The notes under the pieces are model-generated. The model had not been told where the DNA came from, made no database searches, and saw only the letters and a program-made list of their open reading frames with translations. 64,000 nt of DNA from an uncultured Clostridia bacterium. Lineage in GTDB: Bacteria; Bacillota; Clostridia; Oscillospirales; Oscillospiraceae. Below are positions 8,224 to 16,973 of this stretch, piece by piece (within the stretch, counting starts at the first letter, position 1; each line of letters starts with the position of its first letter). The position numbers were made by a program, and so were the translations under genes. Location: NCBI GenBank assembly GCA_945876285.1, contig CAMCNO010000002.1:1-64000 (forward strand), written 5' to 3'.

Positions 8224-9165
8224 TCATATTAAATCGCCCAAAGATTGGACATTTGTTCCCTGACTCCGCAGCCACATATCGATTCCCTTGCCGAACACCT
8301 CAGCTTCCACAGTCCAACCTTCGCTATCCGTGCTGATGACCTTAGCCGTAGGTAGACGATCCAACACAGCCTCCAGGGATGGCCCAGTATAGTGGAACTT
8401 GATGCGCTGTAGCTTACCACCATACATAAACTGTACCCGTTTGCGGAACTCACCTTCCTCAAACCGTTCCGAGTATGGCACATGGAAATGCTCGTCCAGT
8501 ACCTTGAATCTTTGGATGCGGTCGATTCTATAAATCGTGGGAAACAGGTCATCGGGATTCTCGAAGGACTCCTTATTCTCCAAAAACGCAGTCAGATAGA
8601 AATAATATTCCGAAAACATGATGCCAACGGGTTGGACACGGCGTTTTACCAGCTTCGGCTCCTTCATCCGCTCATATTCGATTTCCATGACCCGATGTTC
8701 CTTCACGGCCTGTCCAATATCCCACAAACCGTTCAGAATGTTTTTGCCGTGGTGGGGTTCTATATAATGAATCTTCTCATTGGCAATCAATTCCTTGACT
8801 GCCCTCCGCTGCTCCTGCGGCACAGCACATTCCACCAGCTTGTCCAGTATCGGAAGCATTTCATCCCTGCGCATGGAGCGGCTCTCCAGAAGGATCTTAC
8901 ACACAGCTAAAATCTCACTGTTGGACAGGCCAGACGGAACACTGTTCACCATTCGATAGCCCTTCATAGAGCGGTCATAGATGACCTCCTGTGGCAGTCC
9001 CTTTTCCATCAGAAAAAAGCGCAGGGATTCCATATCCCGTTGGATACTGCGCAACGTAACGCCATACTCTTCTGCCAGGGCAGTTTTGTTCAGAACCTGT
9101 CCTGCCATCAGCCTTGCGTAAATATCCAGCAATCGAGCGGACTTCGCTTCTGATGCCTGCTCCAT
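8224..9165 (-). CDS. WYL-domain transcriptional regulator
   Basis: A 313-residue regulator: N-terminal winged HTH (about residues 8-70; NKTALAEEYGVTLRSIQRDM) and a WYL domain in the middle (VMEIEYERM ... PVGIMFSEYYFYLTAF ... YRIDRIQRFKVL), then a WCX-type C-terminal part. WYL proteins sense nucleic acids or small ligands, and many repress phage-defence operons such as BREX and CBASS. It lies 66 bp upstream of the three-gene membrane set in the same direction, so it may control that set. A consensus-like promoter and a GTTCT..AGAAC palindrome precede it. Confidence 0.88.
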   Translation of the reverse strand: MEQASEAKSARLLDIYARLMAGQVLNKTALAEEYGVTLRSIQRDMESLRFFLMEKGLPQEVIYDRSMKGYRMVNSVPSGLSNSEILAVCKILLESRSMRRDEMLPILDKLVECAVPQEQRRAVKELIANEKIHYIEPHHGKNILNGLWDIGQAVKEHRVMEIEYERMKEPKLVKRRVQPVGIMFSEYYFYLTAFLENKESFENPDDLFPTIYRIDRIQRFKVLDEHFHVPYSERFEEGEFRKRVQFMYGGKLQRIKFHYTGPSLEAVLDRLPTAKVISTDSEGWTVEAEVFGKGIDMWLRSQGTNVQSLGDLI

Positions 9166-9184
9166 CCGGTTTCGCCTCCTTTTA

Positions 9185-9246
9185 GTTCTTTAGAACAGTT
9201 TTTCATATCTATTAAATATGATATTATCTCTTGTAAATCATGTCAA
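9185..9246 (-). promoter_or_regulatory. Promoter and operator-like palindrome of the WYL gene
   Basis: On the minus strand, TTGACA (9241-9246) and TATCAT (9218-9223) are spaced by 17 bp. A palindrome GTTCTTTAGAAC (9185-9196) lies between the -10 box and the start codon at 9165. This placement fits autorepression. The regulator that binds is inferred, not shown. Confidence 0.55.
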
Positions 9247-9289
9247 TCTCTTTCTTCGTTGGGTAGGATATACTCAATGAGGTGACAGC

Positions 9290-9526
9290 ATGAAATCGAT
9301 CTATGAATCCGAGTATTTGCAGCTTGGGCTAAAAATCGCGTATTACAGGAAACTCCGAGGACTGACACAGGAAGAACTTGCCGAAAAAATTGACCGAACT
9401 CCGGCCTTTATCGGCCATGTAGAAGCACCCAATATCCAAAAGGCAATCTCCCTTGACACGCTATTTGACATTGCTGCCGTGCTGGATGTCCCCGCTTACA
9501 AATTCCTGATCTTCGAAAACGACTAA
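9290..9526 (+). CDS. XRE-family HTH regulator
   Basis: A 78-residue single-domain Cro/C1-type protein: LGLKIAYYRKLRGLTQEELA, then EKIDRTPAFIGHVE, then SLDTLFDIAAVLDVPAYKF. It is divergently arranged with the WYL gene, with 124 bp between starts, so the two may share control of this region. Ribosome site GAGGTGAC precedes ATG. Small XRE proteins of this form regulate mobile element genes; the target here could be the recombination operon that follows, which is preceded by the GTTCAAATTGAAC palindrome. Confidence 0.88.
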   Translation: MKSIYESEYLQLGLKIAYYRKLRGLTQEELAEKIDRTPAFIGHVEAPNIQKAISLDTLFDIAAVLDVPAYKFLIFEND

Positions 9527-9742
9527 GTGTCCTCCGCTCCGGCACCCATGCGAAGATACAGAGTCCACAATCTCCTTTTCGGGAGCCGCATAGGTGGAGA
9601 ATGATACCTAGCAGCATTCCCCGCGCAAAGGCGCGTAGGCATGGATACCGGAGATTCTATCGGAGGGTGATTTCAGTATAGCAAGTTATGTAGACACTCA
9701 TTGTCTCTTTTCGAAAAATCTCACATTTTGTAAAAAATAACA

Positions 9743-9755
9743 GTTCAAATTGAAC
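9743..9755. promoter_or_regulatory. Operator-like palindrome
   Basis: GTTCAA-A-TTGAAC is a perfect 6-bp dyad around one base. It resembles the operator style of XRE repressors and shares GTTC..GAAC ends with the palindrome before the WYL gene at 9185-9196. Confidence 0.4.
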
Positions 9756-9766
9756 ATTATCCACAT

Positions 9767-9806
9767 GAGACCCCAGAGCACGGCGCTCGGGGTCTCTTAT
9801 TTTTTG
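9767..9806 (+). terminator. Intrinsic terminator
   Basis: Arms GAGACCCC (9767-9774) and GGGGTCTC (9789-9796) extend inward through GAGC/GCTC with one bulged base, followed by TTATTTTTT. It ends the XRE transcript or acts as an attenuator upstream of the DUF932 gene. Confidence 0.75.
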
Positions 9807-9973
9807 CGTTTGCTATCCTGAAAGGACGATGATGGCGCTGCCGAAAAAGTCTTTTATTTCAATTACATATTATCTCTATGACACCAGAGACGCTCTGGCG
9901 GTCTCACGTATCATAGGGGCCGCGGAGCATAGAGCGTTTTCGGGTGAATTTTCAAGAAAGAAGGTCGTAAAAA

Positions 9974-10897
9974 ATGGCAGCAAATGTGGAAACGATGATG
10001 TATGCGAGAGAGCGTCCCTGGCACGGATTGGGCACGGAGGTGTCCGAAGCGCCCAACAGCGAAGATGCCCTGCGCTTTGCAGGGCTGGACTGGAACGTCC
10101 GGCAGGAAAATATCTTCAATGCCCGTGGCGGTATCATCAAAGGCTTCAAGGCAAATGTCCGGGACAGCGACGACAGTGTTCTGGGCGTGGTGGGTGACCG
10201 CTACAAGGTCGTCCAGAACATTGACGCTTTTAAGTTCACCGATGACCTGATCGGCGGGGATGTCCATTACGAAACCGCTGGTTCTCTGCGGGACGGAAAG
10301 CAAATCTGGCTGCTGGCAAAGATGCCGGAGCGCAAGATTGCCGGGGATGCCGTAGAGCCGTACCTCTGCTTCACCAATGCCCATGACGGCAGCAGCGGCG
10401 TCCGGGTCTGTATGACGCCTATCCGGGTCGTATGCAACAACACGCTGAATGTGGCCCTTGCTACCGCAAAGCGTACCTGGTCCATGCGTCACACCGAAAA
10501 TGTCCACGAGCGGTTGAACGAGGCTCGGGACTGTCTGTTCCGTGCTGAAAACTACATGGACAGTCTGGCAGAATACGCGGACATGGCAGCCAATAAAACG
10601 CTGCGTGATGATGAGATCAGGGACATCCTCAACGAGCTGTTTCCTGTTACAGACAAGACAACGGAGCGGGAAAAAGCTACCATCGCCAAATGCAAGGACG
10701 AGTTCATGGTCTGCTACTTCGCCCCGGATATCACGAAGTTTCGGGGTACGGCATGGGGCGCCATCAACGCTATCAGCGATTTGGTGACCCACAGTATGCC
10801 TCATCGAAACACGAAAAACTACGCTGAAAACAACTGGGGAAAAGTCATGAGCGGCCATGTCCTGATGGACAGAATGGCCGCTCTTTGCATGAGGTGA
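9974..10897 (+). CDS. DUF932 phage/plasmid-like protein
   Basis: A 307-residue DUF932 family member, recognised by the N-terminal MYARERPWHGLGTEV, the GVVGDRYKVVQN motif and the TPIRVVCNNTLNVAL motif. The family is widespread on phages, plasmids and integrative elements, usually beside recombination genes; its biochemical role is unknown. Ribosome site AAGAAAGAAGG lies upstream. It leads a run of closely spaced genes (DUF932, YqaJ, RecT) with gaps of only a few bases, which indicates one operon. Confidence 0.88.
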   Translation: MAANVETMMYARERPWHGLGTEVSEAPNSEDALRFAGLDWNVRQENIFNARGGIIKGFKANVRDSDDSVLGVVGDRYKVVQNIDAFKFTDDLIGGDVHYETAGSLRDGKQIWLLAKMPERKIAGDAVEPYLCFTNAHDGSSGVRVCMTPIRVVCNNTLNVALATAKRTWSMRHTENVHERLNEARDCLFRAENYMDSLAEYADMAANKTLRDDEIRDILNELFPVTDKTTEREKATIAKCKDEFMVCYFAPDITKFRGTAWGAINAISDLVTHSMPHRNTKNYAENNWGKVMSGHVLMDRMAALCMR

Positions 10898-10901
10898 AGA
10901 G

Positions 10902-11855
10902 ATGATAGTAAAAGGATTGAAAAAGATATCCACCAAGGGAATGAGCCGTGAGGAATGGCTGGAACGGCGCAGAAAAACCATCGGCGGGTCTGATGCTGCC
11001 GGGATCGTGGGCTTGTCCAAATGGGCAAGCCCTTTTTCTGTTTGGGCGGATAAGACCGGACGGGTAGCGGAGAAAGCAGACACAGAAGCCATGCGTCAGG
11101 GGCGTGACCTGGAGGACTATGTAGCGCGGCGCTGGATGGAGGAGCAGGGGAAGCGGGTATATCGGCTGGCAGCTATGCTATATAATCCCCAATATCCCTT
11201 TGCTCACGCGGATGTTGACCGTATGGTGATGGGTGAAAATGCCGGATTAGAGTGCAAGACCACCTTTTCCCTTGACCTGAAGCAGTTCAACGGTGTGGAG
11301 TTTCCAGTACAGTATTACGCACAGTGCGTGCACTATCTGGCCGTGACCGGGGCAGAGCGGTGGCATCTGGCGGTCCTGGCCTATGGCCGGGGCTTTTTCA
11401 CCTTTGTCCTGGAGCGGAACCAGGCGGAGATCGACGCTTTGATGGCAGCGGAAGCAGCGTTCTGGAAGCAGGTGGAACAGGATATCCCGCCTGCCGCTGA
11501 TGGCTCTGAGGCCACCACGGCAGCCTTACAGGAGGTCTATCCAGTCAGTCGAAATACCACCACCGCACTGTTTGGCCGGGATGCCGTGCTGCAGGAATAT
11601 ATGCGTCTGAAAGAGAATAAAAAGGCGCTGGATTTCCGTATCGGCGAGATTGAGAACACCATCAAGGCCGATTTGGGTAACTCGGAGAGCGGTTCCTGCG
11701 GTCTGTTCAATGTCAGTTGGAAATCGCAGACCCGGCAGACCTTTCAGGCAAAAGAGTTCGCCAAAGACCACCCCAATATTGATTTGACACCCTACTACAA
11801 AAATACGAATCTACGTCCCTTCAAGGTGACGGAGAGAACACAGGAGGCAGTATAA
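10902..11855 (+). CDS. YqaJ-type viral recombinase / exonuclease
   Basis: A 317-residue lambda-exonuclease-like protein of the YqaJ family. Visible nuclease pieces are RRKTIGGSDAAGIVGLSKW at the N-terminus, AMRQGRDLEDYV (acidic helix), HADVDRMV (metal Asp) and GLECKT (Glu-x-Lys of the PD-(D/E)XK fold). It resects double-stranded DNA ends to feed the annealing protein encoded next. It starts four bases after the DUF932 stop and ends two bases before recT. The pair YqaJ-RecT is a standard two-component recombination module of phages and integrative elements. Confidence 0.9.
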   Translation: MIVKGLKKISTKGMSREEWLERRRKTIGGSDAAGIVGLSKWASPFSVWADKTGRVAEKADTEAMRQGRDLEDYVARRWMEEQGKRVYRLAAMLYNPQYPFAHADVDRMVMGENAGLECKTTFSLDLKQFNGVEFPVQYYAQCVHYLAVTGAERWHLAVLAYGRGFFTFVLERNQAEIDALMAAEAAFWKQVEQDIPPAADGSEATTAALQEVYPVSRNTTTALFGRDAVLQEYMRLKENKKALDFRIGEIENTIKADLGNSESGSCGLFNVSWKSQTRQTFQAKEFAKDHPNIDLTPYYKNTNLRPFKVTERTQEAV

Positions 11856-11856
11856 C

Positions 11857-12669
11857 ATGAGCAATGATATGATCCAGAAGGCCACCACGCAAGCTACGGC
11901 AAAGGCCCCAGATGCTAAAACATCCATGCAGGTCTACATCAAGCAGATGCAGGGCGAGATCAAAAAGGCACTTCCCGCCGTTATGACGCCGGAGCGTTTT
12001 ACACGTATCGTCCTGTCCGCCCTTTCCGCCAACCCAAAGCTGGCGCAGACCACGCCCCAGTCCTTCCTTGCCGCCATGATGACGGCGGCACAGTTGGGTA
12101 TGGAACCCAATACCCCGCTTGGACAAGCCTATCTGATTCCCTATTACAACAGCAAGAGCCGATGCAACGAGTGCCAATTCCAGCTTGGCTACAAGGGACT
12201 GATCGACCTTGCTTATCGCAGCGGAGAGGTAAGCATCATTCAGGCGCAGGTGGTCTATGAACACGATGATTTTACCTATTCCTTCGGGCTGGAGCCTGTT
12301 TTGAAGCATATCCCCGCTGCTTCCGATCGAGGAGAACCTACCTATGTTTATGCCATGTTCCGAACCAAGGATGGTGGTGGCTTCGGGTTCGATGTGATGA
12401 GCATGGATGCCATTCGCACCTTTGCCCAGCAGTACAGCAAAACCTTTTCCTCCGGCCCATGGCAGACGAACTTTGAAGAGATGGCGAAAAAAACCGTTCT
12501 CAAAAAGGTGCTGAAATACGCCCCGCTGAAATCCGACTTCCTCCGTGGCATGGCGCAGGACGGCACCATCAAGACCGAGGTCAGCGAAGATATGTACATG
12601 GTTCCGGGAACGGTGGTCGAGGTGGACAGCGAAACAGGCGAGGTCACAGAAGTCAGCCGTGAGTCTTGA
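11857..12669 (+). CDS. recT: RecT single-strand annealing protein
   Basis: A 270-residue RecT family protein. Diagnostic pieces are the N-terminal helical KKALPAVMTPERFTRIVLSA, then SFLAAMMTAAQLGMEPNT and the core CQFQLGYKGLIDLAYRSGEV. It anneals complementary single strands produced by the YqaJ nuclease, allowing homologous recombination between related elements. An AGGAGG site overlaps the end of the previous gene. Length is typical for the family. Confidence 0.95.
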   Translation: MSNDMIQKATTQATAKAPDAKTSMQVYIKQMQGEIKKALPAVMTPERFTRIVLSALSANPKLAQTTPQSFLAAMMTAAQLGMEPNTPLGQAYLIPYYNSKSRCNECQFQLGYKGLIDLAYRSGEVSIIQAQVVYEHDDFTYSFGLEPVLKHIPAASDRGEPTYVYAMFRTKDGGGFGFDVMSMDAIRTFAQQYSKTFSSGPWQTNFEEMAKKTVLKKVLKYAPLKSDFLRGMAQDGTIKTEVSEDMYMVPGTVVEVDSETGEVTEVSRES

Positions 12670-12698
12670 AGATATTGAAACGGCAGCAGGAGGGAACC

Positions 12699-13007
12699 AT
12701 GCTTGACTATATGTGTGGCTTACAGGCCAAGTTTTTTCATACCCCTAGTTTCCCTGATTTGGAGCAGGAGATCACTACCCTGCACGATGAATTGGTGCAG
12801 AAGATGGGCAGAGCGGACAGGCGAAAACTATTGGAATTAGGAGACTTATCAGACGAGTTATCCAGCAGGATCACGCTTGCAAGCTTTACTGCCGGATTTA
12901 AGCTTGCTGCTGGCATTGCAGCGGAATTGAGCATAGATGGCGCGTATTCCTTTGACGAGGACGAAGAAAAGAGAGCCATCCATAGTATGCAAAACGAAGA
13001 AAAATAG
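12699..13007 (+). CDS. Small hypothetical protein (DUF6809-like)
   Basis: A 102-residue acidic helical protein. The start at 12699 (MLDYMCG) is chosen for the AGGAGG site six bases upstream; the frame can be opened earlier with TTG at 12666, but without a site. Small helical proteins with a C-terminal region like FTAGFKLAAGIAAEL are common in Firmicute integrative elements, and I tentatively place it with DUF6809. Its role is unknown. It follows recT by 29 bp and probably shares its transcript. Confidence 0.6.
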   Translation: MLDYMCGLQAKFFHTPSFPDLEQEITTLHDELVQKMGRADRRKLLELGDLSDELSSRITLASFTAGFKLAAGIAAELSIDGAYSFDEDEEKRAIHSMQNEEK

Positions 13008-13111
13008 TGTTTTTCAAAATTATTTTTCAAATAGACACTGCCTGTCCACCATGATTGCTATGCTGAATATACAGAAGCGCAAAAGAATACGACAGAAAGG
13101 ATGCGTGCTAC

Positions 13112-14047
13112 ATGAATACGACTGAAACCAATGAAGCGACTTTGGAAAATATGCAGGAGGCCGCCGAGAAAGTCACCGAAGAAAAGACATGGTTTGATGC
13201 CCTGGAAGCGTCCGGCCTGCGAATTACCGAAAAGCAGAAACAGGATATCTCCGAGAAAATCAACGACATGCTGGAATATCAGCCAGCCATTGGGCTTTTC
13301 GGAAAGACTGGTGCCGGAAAGTCCAGCCTGTGCAACGCCCTTTTCGGGCAGGATGTTTGCCCTATCGATGATGTCGCCGCCTGCACCCGTGACCCTCAAT
13401 CCGTGCTGCTGAACATGGGCTGCAATGGCATCAAGCTGATCGACGTTCCCGGCGTGGGTGAGAGTACCGAAGTAGACGAAATGTGCGAGGCACTATATAC
13501 CGAGCTGCTGCCAAAGCTGGATATGGTGCTGTGGTTGGTAAAAGCGGATGACAGGGCAACAGCAGCAGATAAGGACTTCTATGAGCGGATCGTCCGCCCT
13601 GCCGTGGAGGACAAAAAGCCCGTGTTCCTGGTATTGACGCAAGTCGATAAAATGGAGCCCTGCCGGGAGTGGAACGTGGAACAGCACGAACCCGGAGCGA
13701 CGCAGTTCCAGAACATCCACCGTAAGACAGCCCTGATGGCTGAGGAGTTTGGCCTGCGGGAAAACCAGGTCATTCCCGTCTCCGCCGGGGAGCAGTACAA
13801 TCTGGCGAAGCTGGTGGATGAAATGGTGTTCGCATTGCCTGTGGAACAGAATATCGCTGTGCTTCGGGCTGTGAACAGCGAATACCGCTCCGAGGAGGCT
13901 ACCAGACATGTGAAGGACAATATCTTTGACATGGTCGGCGAGATCATCGGCTCCGTATGCTTCAGCGCAAGTCTGGCAGTCAGTGAGATTGCTGATACCA
14001 TCCATGACTGGTGGCAGTCGCACGAGCCCTGGTGGTGGCCGATCTGA
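13112..14047 (+). CDS. Dynamin/Era-like GTPase
   Basis: A 311-residue GTPase with all signature boxes: G1 GKTGAGKSS (residues 64-72), a Thr in CTRD for G2, G3 DVPG (111-114), G4 TQVDK and G5 SAGE. The N-terminal 50 residues are helical and charged, and the last 60 contain a moderately hydrophobic stretch (DMVGEIIGSVCFSASLAVSEI) that could touch the membrane. Similar YeeP/IRG-like GTPases are common cargo on genomic islands, and some relatives act in defence. A terminator follows. Confidence 0.8.
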   Translation: MNTTETNEATLENMQEAAEKVTEEKTWFDALEASGLRITEKQKQDISEKINDMLEYQPAIGLFGKTGAGKSSLCNALFGQDVCPIDDVAACTRDPQSVLLNMGCNGIKLIDVPGVGESTEVDEMCEALYTELLPKLDMVLWLVKADDRATAADKDFYERIVRPAVEDKKPVFLVLTQVDKMEPCREWNVEQHEPGATQFQNIHRKTALMAEEFGLRENQVIPVSAGEQYNLAKLVDEMVFALPVEQNIAVLRAVNSEYRSEEATRHVKDNIFDMVGEIIGSVCFSASLAVSEIADTIHDWWQSHEPWWWPI

Positions 14048-14069
14048 TAAAAGTATACGCTGTTTGCTG

Positions 14070-14099
14070 GGGCCTCGCCATTTGGCGGGGCCTCTTTTA
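14070..14099 (+). terminator. Intrinsic terminator after the GTPase gene
   Basis: GGGGCCTCGCC, ATTT loop, GGCGGGGCCTC, then TTTT. It separates the recombination/GTPase transcript from the MoxR-VWA pair. Confidence 0.75.
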
Positions 14100-14117
14100 T
14101 GAAATGGAGGACAAAGA

Positions 14118-15173
14118 TTGAATCTGCCTGTACAAGTCGATCAAAAGCAGTTGATGGATATACTGCTGAATGTTGGCACTGTCCGCCCGGTATTTATCTG
14201 GGGTGCTCCCGGTATCGGGAAATCCGCCATCGTGGAGCAATTCGCAAAGGACCTTGGTCTGGAGTGTGTATCCCTGCTGGGCAGTCAGTTAGCCCCGGAG
14301 GATATCATCGGCGTTCCGCAAATCACGGATGGGCGGAGCATATTTTGCCCACCCCGCAGCATTGCCCGTGACGAACCCTACTGCCTTTTTCTGGACGAGC
14401 TGAATGCTTGCTCCCATGAGGTGCAGAAAGCGTTTTACTCGCTGATCTTGGAACGTCGCATCGGAGAGTATCATCTGCCGGAGGGGTCTATTGTCATCGG
14501 CGCTGGCAACCGTGCGCAGGACAATGCCATTACCCGGCCCATGTCTTCCGCTCTGCTGAACCGGATGTTCCATGTGGAAATGGTTGCAAGCAGCCGAATC
14601 TGGCTGGAATGGGCGGCACAGAACAATATCCACCGCTACGTCTACGATTACATCTGCTCTCGCCCCGATCACCTGTGGGCACAGCCGTCTAAGACGGAAG
14701 AGCCCTTCTCCACCCCTAGAAGCTGGCACATGCTGAGTGACGCCATTCACAGCTACGGAGACAATATTTCCGAAGCAAACCTGTCTTTGCTGGCTCATGG
14801 CTGTCTGACTTCCGCCCATGCCACGCAGTTTGTTGCCTATGTGCGTCAGGTGCGGTGTAAGTATTCTGTCAAGAAAATCATTGACGGAGAGCAGCGCTGG
14901 CCGGACAGAGCAGAGGAGCGGGATGTCCTGTATTTCCTTGCCCAAAGCTTCCGTTCTCAGTTGGTAAAGGAGCTGCCGCCCACGCGCAATCAGTTGAGCG
15001 GAAGCGCCAGAACGCTGGCATACCGGGCAAAAGAGCTGCTGGTGGAATTGGCGGAAATCAGTTTGGAGATCGCACAAATGGCTATCACTCCGGAGGATGA
15101 TAAAGCACTGCCGAACTGGTTTGTCGTGGAAGCTGCCAAGGATATTCCGAACCTGGTCGGAAAAAGGAAATAG
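14118..15173 (+). CDS. MoxR-like AAA+ ATPase
   Basis: A 351-residue AAA+ protein with Walker A GAPGIGKS (residues 29-36), Walker B CLFLDELNA (89-97) and the sensor-1-like GAGNRAQDNAIT followed by an arginine-rich SSALLNRMFHVE. MoxR ATPases remodel partner proteins and pair with VWA-domain proteins. The start is TTG at 14118 behind a strong TGGAGGAC site. The partner gene begins three bases after its stop, so the two are co-translated. Confidence 0.88.
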   Translation: MNLPVQVDQKQLMDILLNVGTVRPVFIWGAPGIGKSAIVEQFAKDLGLECVSLLGSQLAPEDIIGVPQITDGRSIFCPPRSIARDEPYCLFLDELNACSHEVQKAFYSLILERRIGEYHLPEGSIVIGAGNRAQDNAITRPMSSALLNRMFHVEMVASSRIWLEWAAQNNIHRYVYDYICSRPDHLWAQPSKTEEPFSTPRSWHMLSDAIHSYGDNISEANLSLLAHGCLTSAHATQFVAYVRQVRCKYSVKKIIDGEQRWPDRAEERDVLYFLAQSFRSQLVKELPPTRNQLSGSARTLAYRAKELLVELAEISLEIAQMAITPEDDKALPNWFVVEAAKDIPNLVGKRK

Positions 15174-15176
15174 CTT

Positions 15177-16943
15177 ATGAAGAAAACCGCTGAAAAGAAG
15201 TCCAATGCATCCAACCCCTTAGACGCTGCCTATAAAATACTTGGGCAATCCCCGCTGGGAGGCTTGGCTGCAGACGTAATGAATATCTACTGTGATAACA
15301 GCTATCCCATGGCAAAAGATGATTGGGCATACGTAACTAGCTTGGGATACATTTATCTAAATCCACGGAAGCGGGCAACCGCAGGCGAATGGACGTTCGT
15401 TATCGCGCACTGCCTGCTGCATTTGGGAATAGGCCATTTTGCCGAAAACCGCAAGGATGACCCAGTATGGCAGGAAGCCTGTGACCTCATCGTGACCCGA
15501 TTCCTGTTGGACAGTCACATCGGAACACCACCAATGGACACCAGCTTTGTACAGGCATTTCAGGGCTCAGAAGAAAAACTTTACGAAAGGTTTCTGGCTG
15601 ATCCCAGCAGCAGACCTGTCCGCAGCTTGAGCATGATGTCTCAGGGGAGAATGGACATGCTGTGGGAGGGGCAAGGGCGGTACGAGAGTTTTCAGGAGGC
15701 GTTTGTAGACTCTATCAGAGATGCCTTGAAAGAATCCATCGAGACAGCCGGTGGTATTTCCCTCGATATGAAAAAGAGCAGACGCGGCTTTCATACTGCA
15801 TACCGCCGAGCAAAAGAGTGGTTTGTCAGCAGTTATCCGCTACTGGGAGCTGTGGCATCAGGTTTCCATCTGGTGGACGATGCAGAGACCGTCCATCGGA
15901 TGCACATTCCGGTAGCAGCGGTAGACCCGCATTTGCAGGAAATCTATATCAATAGCCGCTGCCGCATGAACTATCATGAGTGGAAATTTGTTTTGGCTCA
16001 TGAGTTCCTGCACGCTGCTCTCCGGCATGATGTACGTCGGGAAGAGCGGGACCCGATATTATGGAACGTAGCCTGCGATTATGTCATCAATGGCTGGCTT
16101 TTGGAAATGAACGTTGGACAGATGCCGGAAACAGCTCTCTACGACGAGCATTTCAAAGGAATGTCCGCAGAATCCATTTATGATGTACTTTGCGAGAATT
16201 TGAAGTATTATCAGAGTCTCGATCCAAAGGATATTATCTACGGTGGAGATAATTGGTGGGAAACGCAGAGCGGGGCAGAGATCGATGCGTTTTATCGGTC
16301 AGCTATCCAGCGGGGGCTGGATTACCACCAGCAGAGAGGACGTGGCGATCTTCCCGGTAATTTTATAGAAGAAGTCCGTGCCATCAACCAACCGCCTATC
16401 CGATGGGATGTTGAACTTGCTAAGTGGTTTGACGAGCAGTTCCTGCCGTTGGAGCCACAGCGCACCTATGCCCGTCTCAGCCGCCGCCAAAGTTCTACGC
16501 CAGATATTCCTCGCCCTGCATGGACATTCCCGGAAGGGCAAACCGAACACCGTATCTTTGGCGTTCTGCTGGATACCTCCGGCTCTATGGATCGAAGCTT
16601 GCTTGCTGCCGCCCTTGGCGCGATTGCAAGTTACGCTGAATCCAGAGATGTCCACCACATCCGTGTTGTTTTCTGTGATGCTGCCGCTTATGACCAGGGC
16701 ATTGTGTCCCCAGAGGACATTGCGGAAACTGTCAGAATCCGTGGCAGGGGAGGGACCCGGCTACAGCCAGGAATTGACCTGCTTGATAAAGCCAAAGATT
16801 TTCCGAAAGATGCTCCTCTTTTGATTATCACAGATGGATGCTGTGAACGTCTGACACTTTACGGGCGAAACCACGCATTTCTGATTCCTGCTGGCAACCA
16901 TTTGCCCTTTACGCCACGTGGTCCAGTATTCCGATTGAAGTAG
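15177..16943 (+). CDS. VWA-domain protein with tandem metallopeptidase-like domains (DUF2201)
   Basis: A 588-residue partner of the MoxR ATPase. The C-terminus is a VWA-like domain with a MIDAS motif DTSGS (466-470). Upstream lies a zinc-peptidase-like domain with HEFLH (275-279) and H284. The N-terminal part repeats the same unit: WTFVIAHCLLHLGIGHF and DPVWQEACDLIVTRFLL (71-110) align with WKFVLAHEFLHAALRH and DPILWNVACDYVINGWLL (269-309). In the first copy the catalytic Glu is replaced by Cys (HCLLH), so it probably is inactive or structural. DUF2201 family proteins of this form occur on many Firmicute islands; target and trigger are unknown. Confidence 0.85.
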   Translation: MKKTAEKKSNASNPLDAAYKILGQSPLGGLAADVMNIYCDNSYPMAKDDWAYVTSLGYIYLNPRKRATAGEWTFVIAHCLLHLGIGHFAENRKDDPVWQEACDLIVTRFLLDSHIGTPPMDTSFVQAFQGSEEKLYERFLADPSSRPVRSLSMMSQGRMDMLWEGQGRYESFQEAFVDSIRDALKESIETAGGISLDMKKSRRGFHTAYRRAKEWFVSSYPLLGAVASGFHLVDDAETVHRMHIPVAAVDPHLQEIYINSRCRMNYHEWKFVLAHEFLHAALRHDVRREERDPILWNVACDYVINGWLLEMNVGQMPETALYDEHFKGMSAESIYDVLCENLKYYQSLDPKDIIYGGDNWWETQSGAEIDAFYRSAIQRGLDYHQQRGRGDLPGNFIEEVRAINQPPIRWDVELAKWFDEQFLPLEPQRTYARLSRRQSSTPDIPRPAWTFPEGQTEHRIFGVLLDTSGSMDRSLLAAALGAIASYAESRDVHHIRVVFCDAAAYDQGIVSPEDIAETVRIRGRGGTRLQPGIDLLDKAKDFPKDAPLLIITDGCCERLTLYGRNHAFLIPAGNHLPFTPRGPVFRLK

Positions 16944-16973
16944 CGGCACGTCAACAACACTATGCAGTTTTAC

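Larger units (their letters stand above)
9527..9973 (+). other. 450-bp leader region before the recombination genes
   Basis: No protein-coding gene is supported. The stretch holds an operator-like palindrome GTTCAAATTGAAC (9743-9755) and a strong terminator hairpin (9767-9806). About 120 bp further lies a small open frame at 9829 that runs out of frame into the next gene. The layout suggests a regulated leader for the DUF932 gene. Confidence 0.5.

Noticed and set aside
9829-10197. Small open frame ahead of the DUF932 gene
   Set aside because: Most of it overlaps the DUF932 gene in another frame; the unique first part has no recognisable product.
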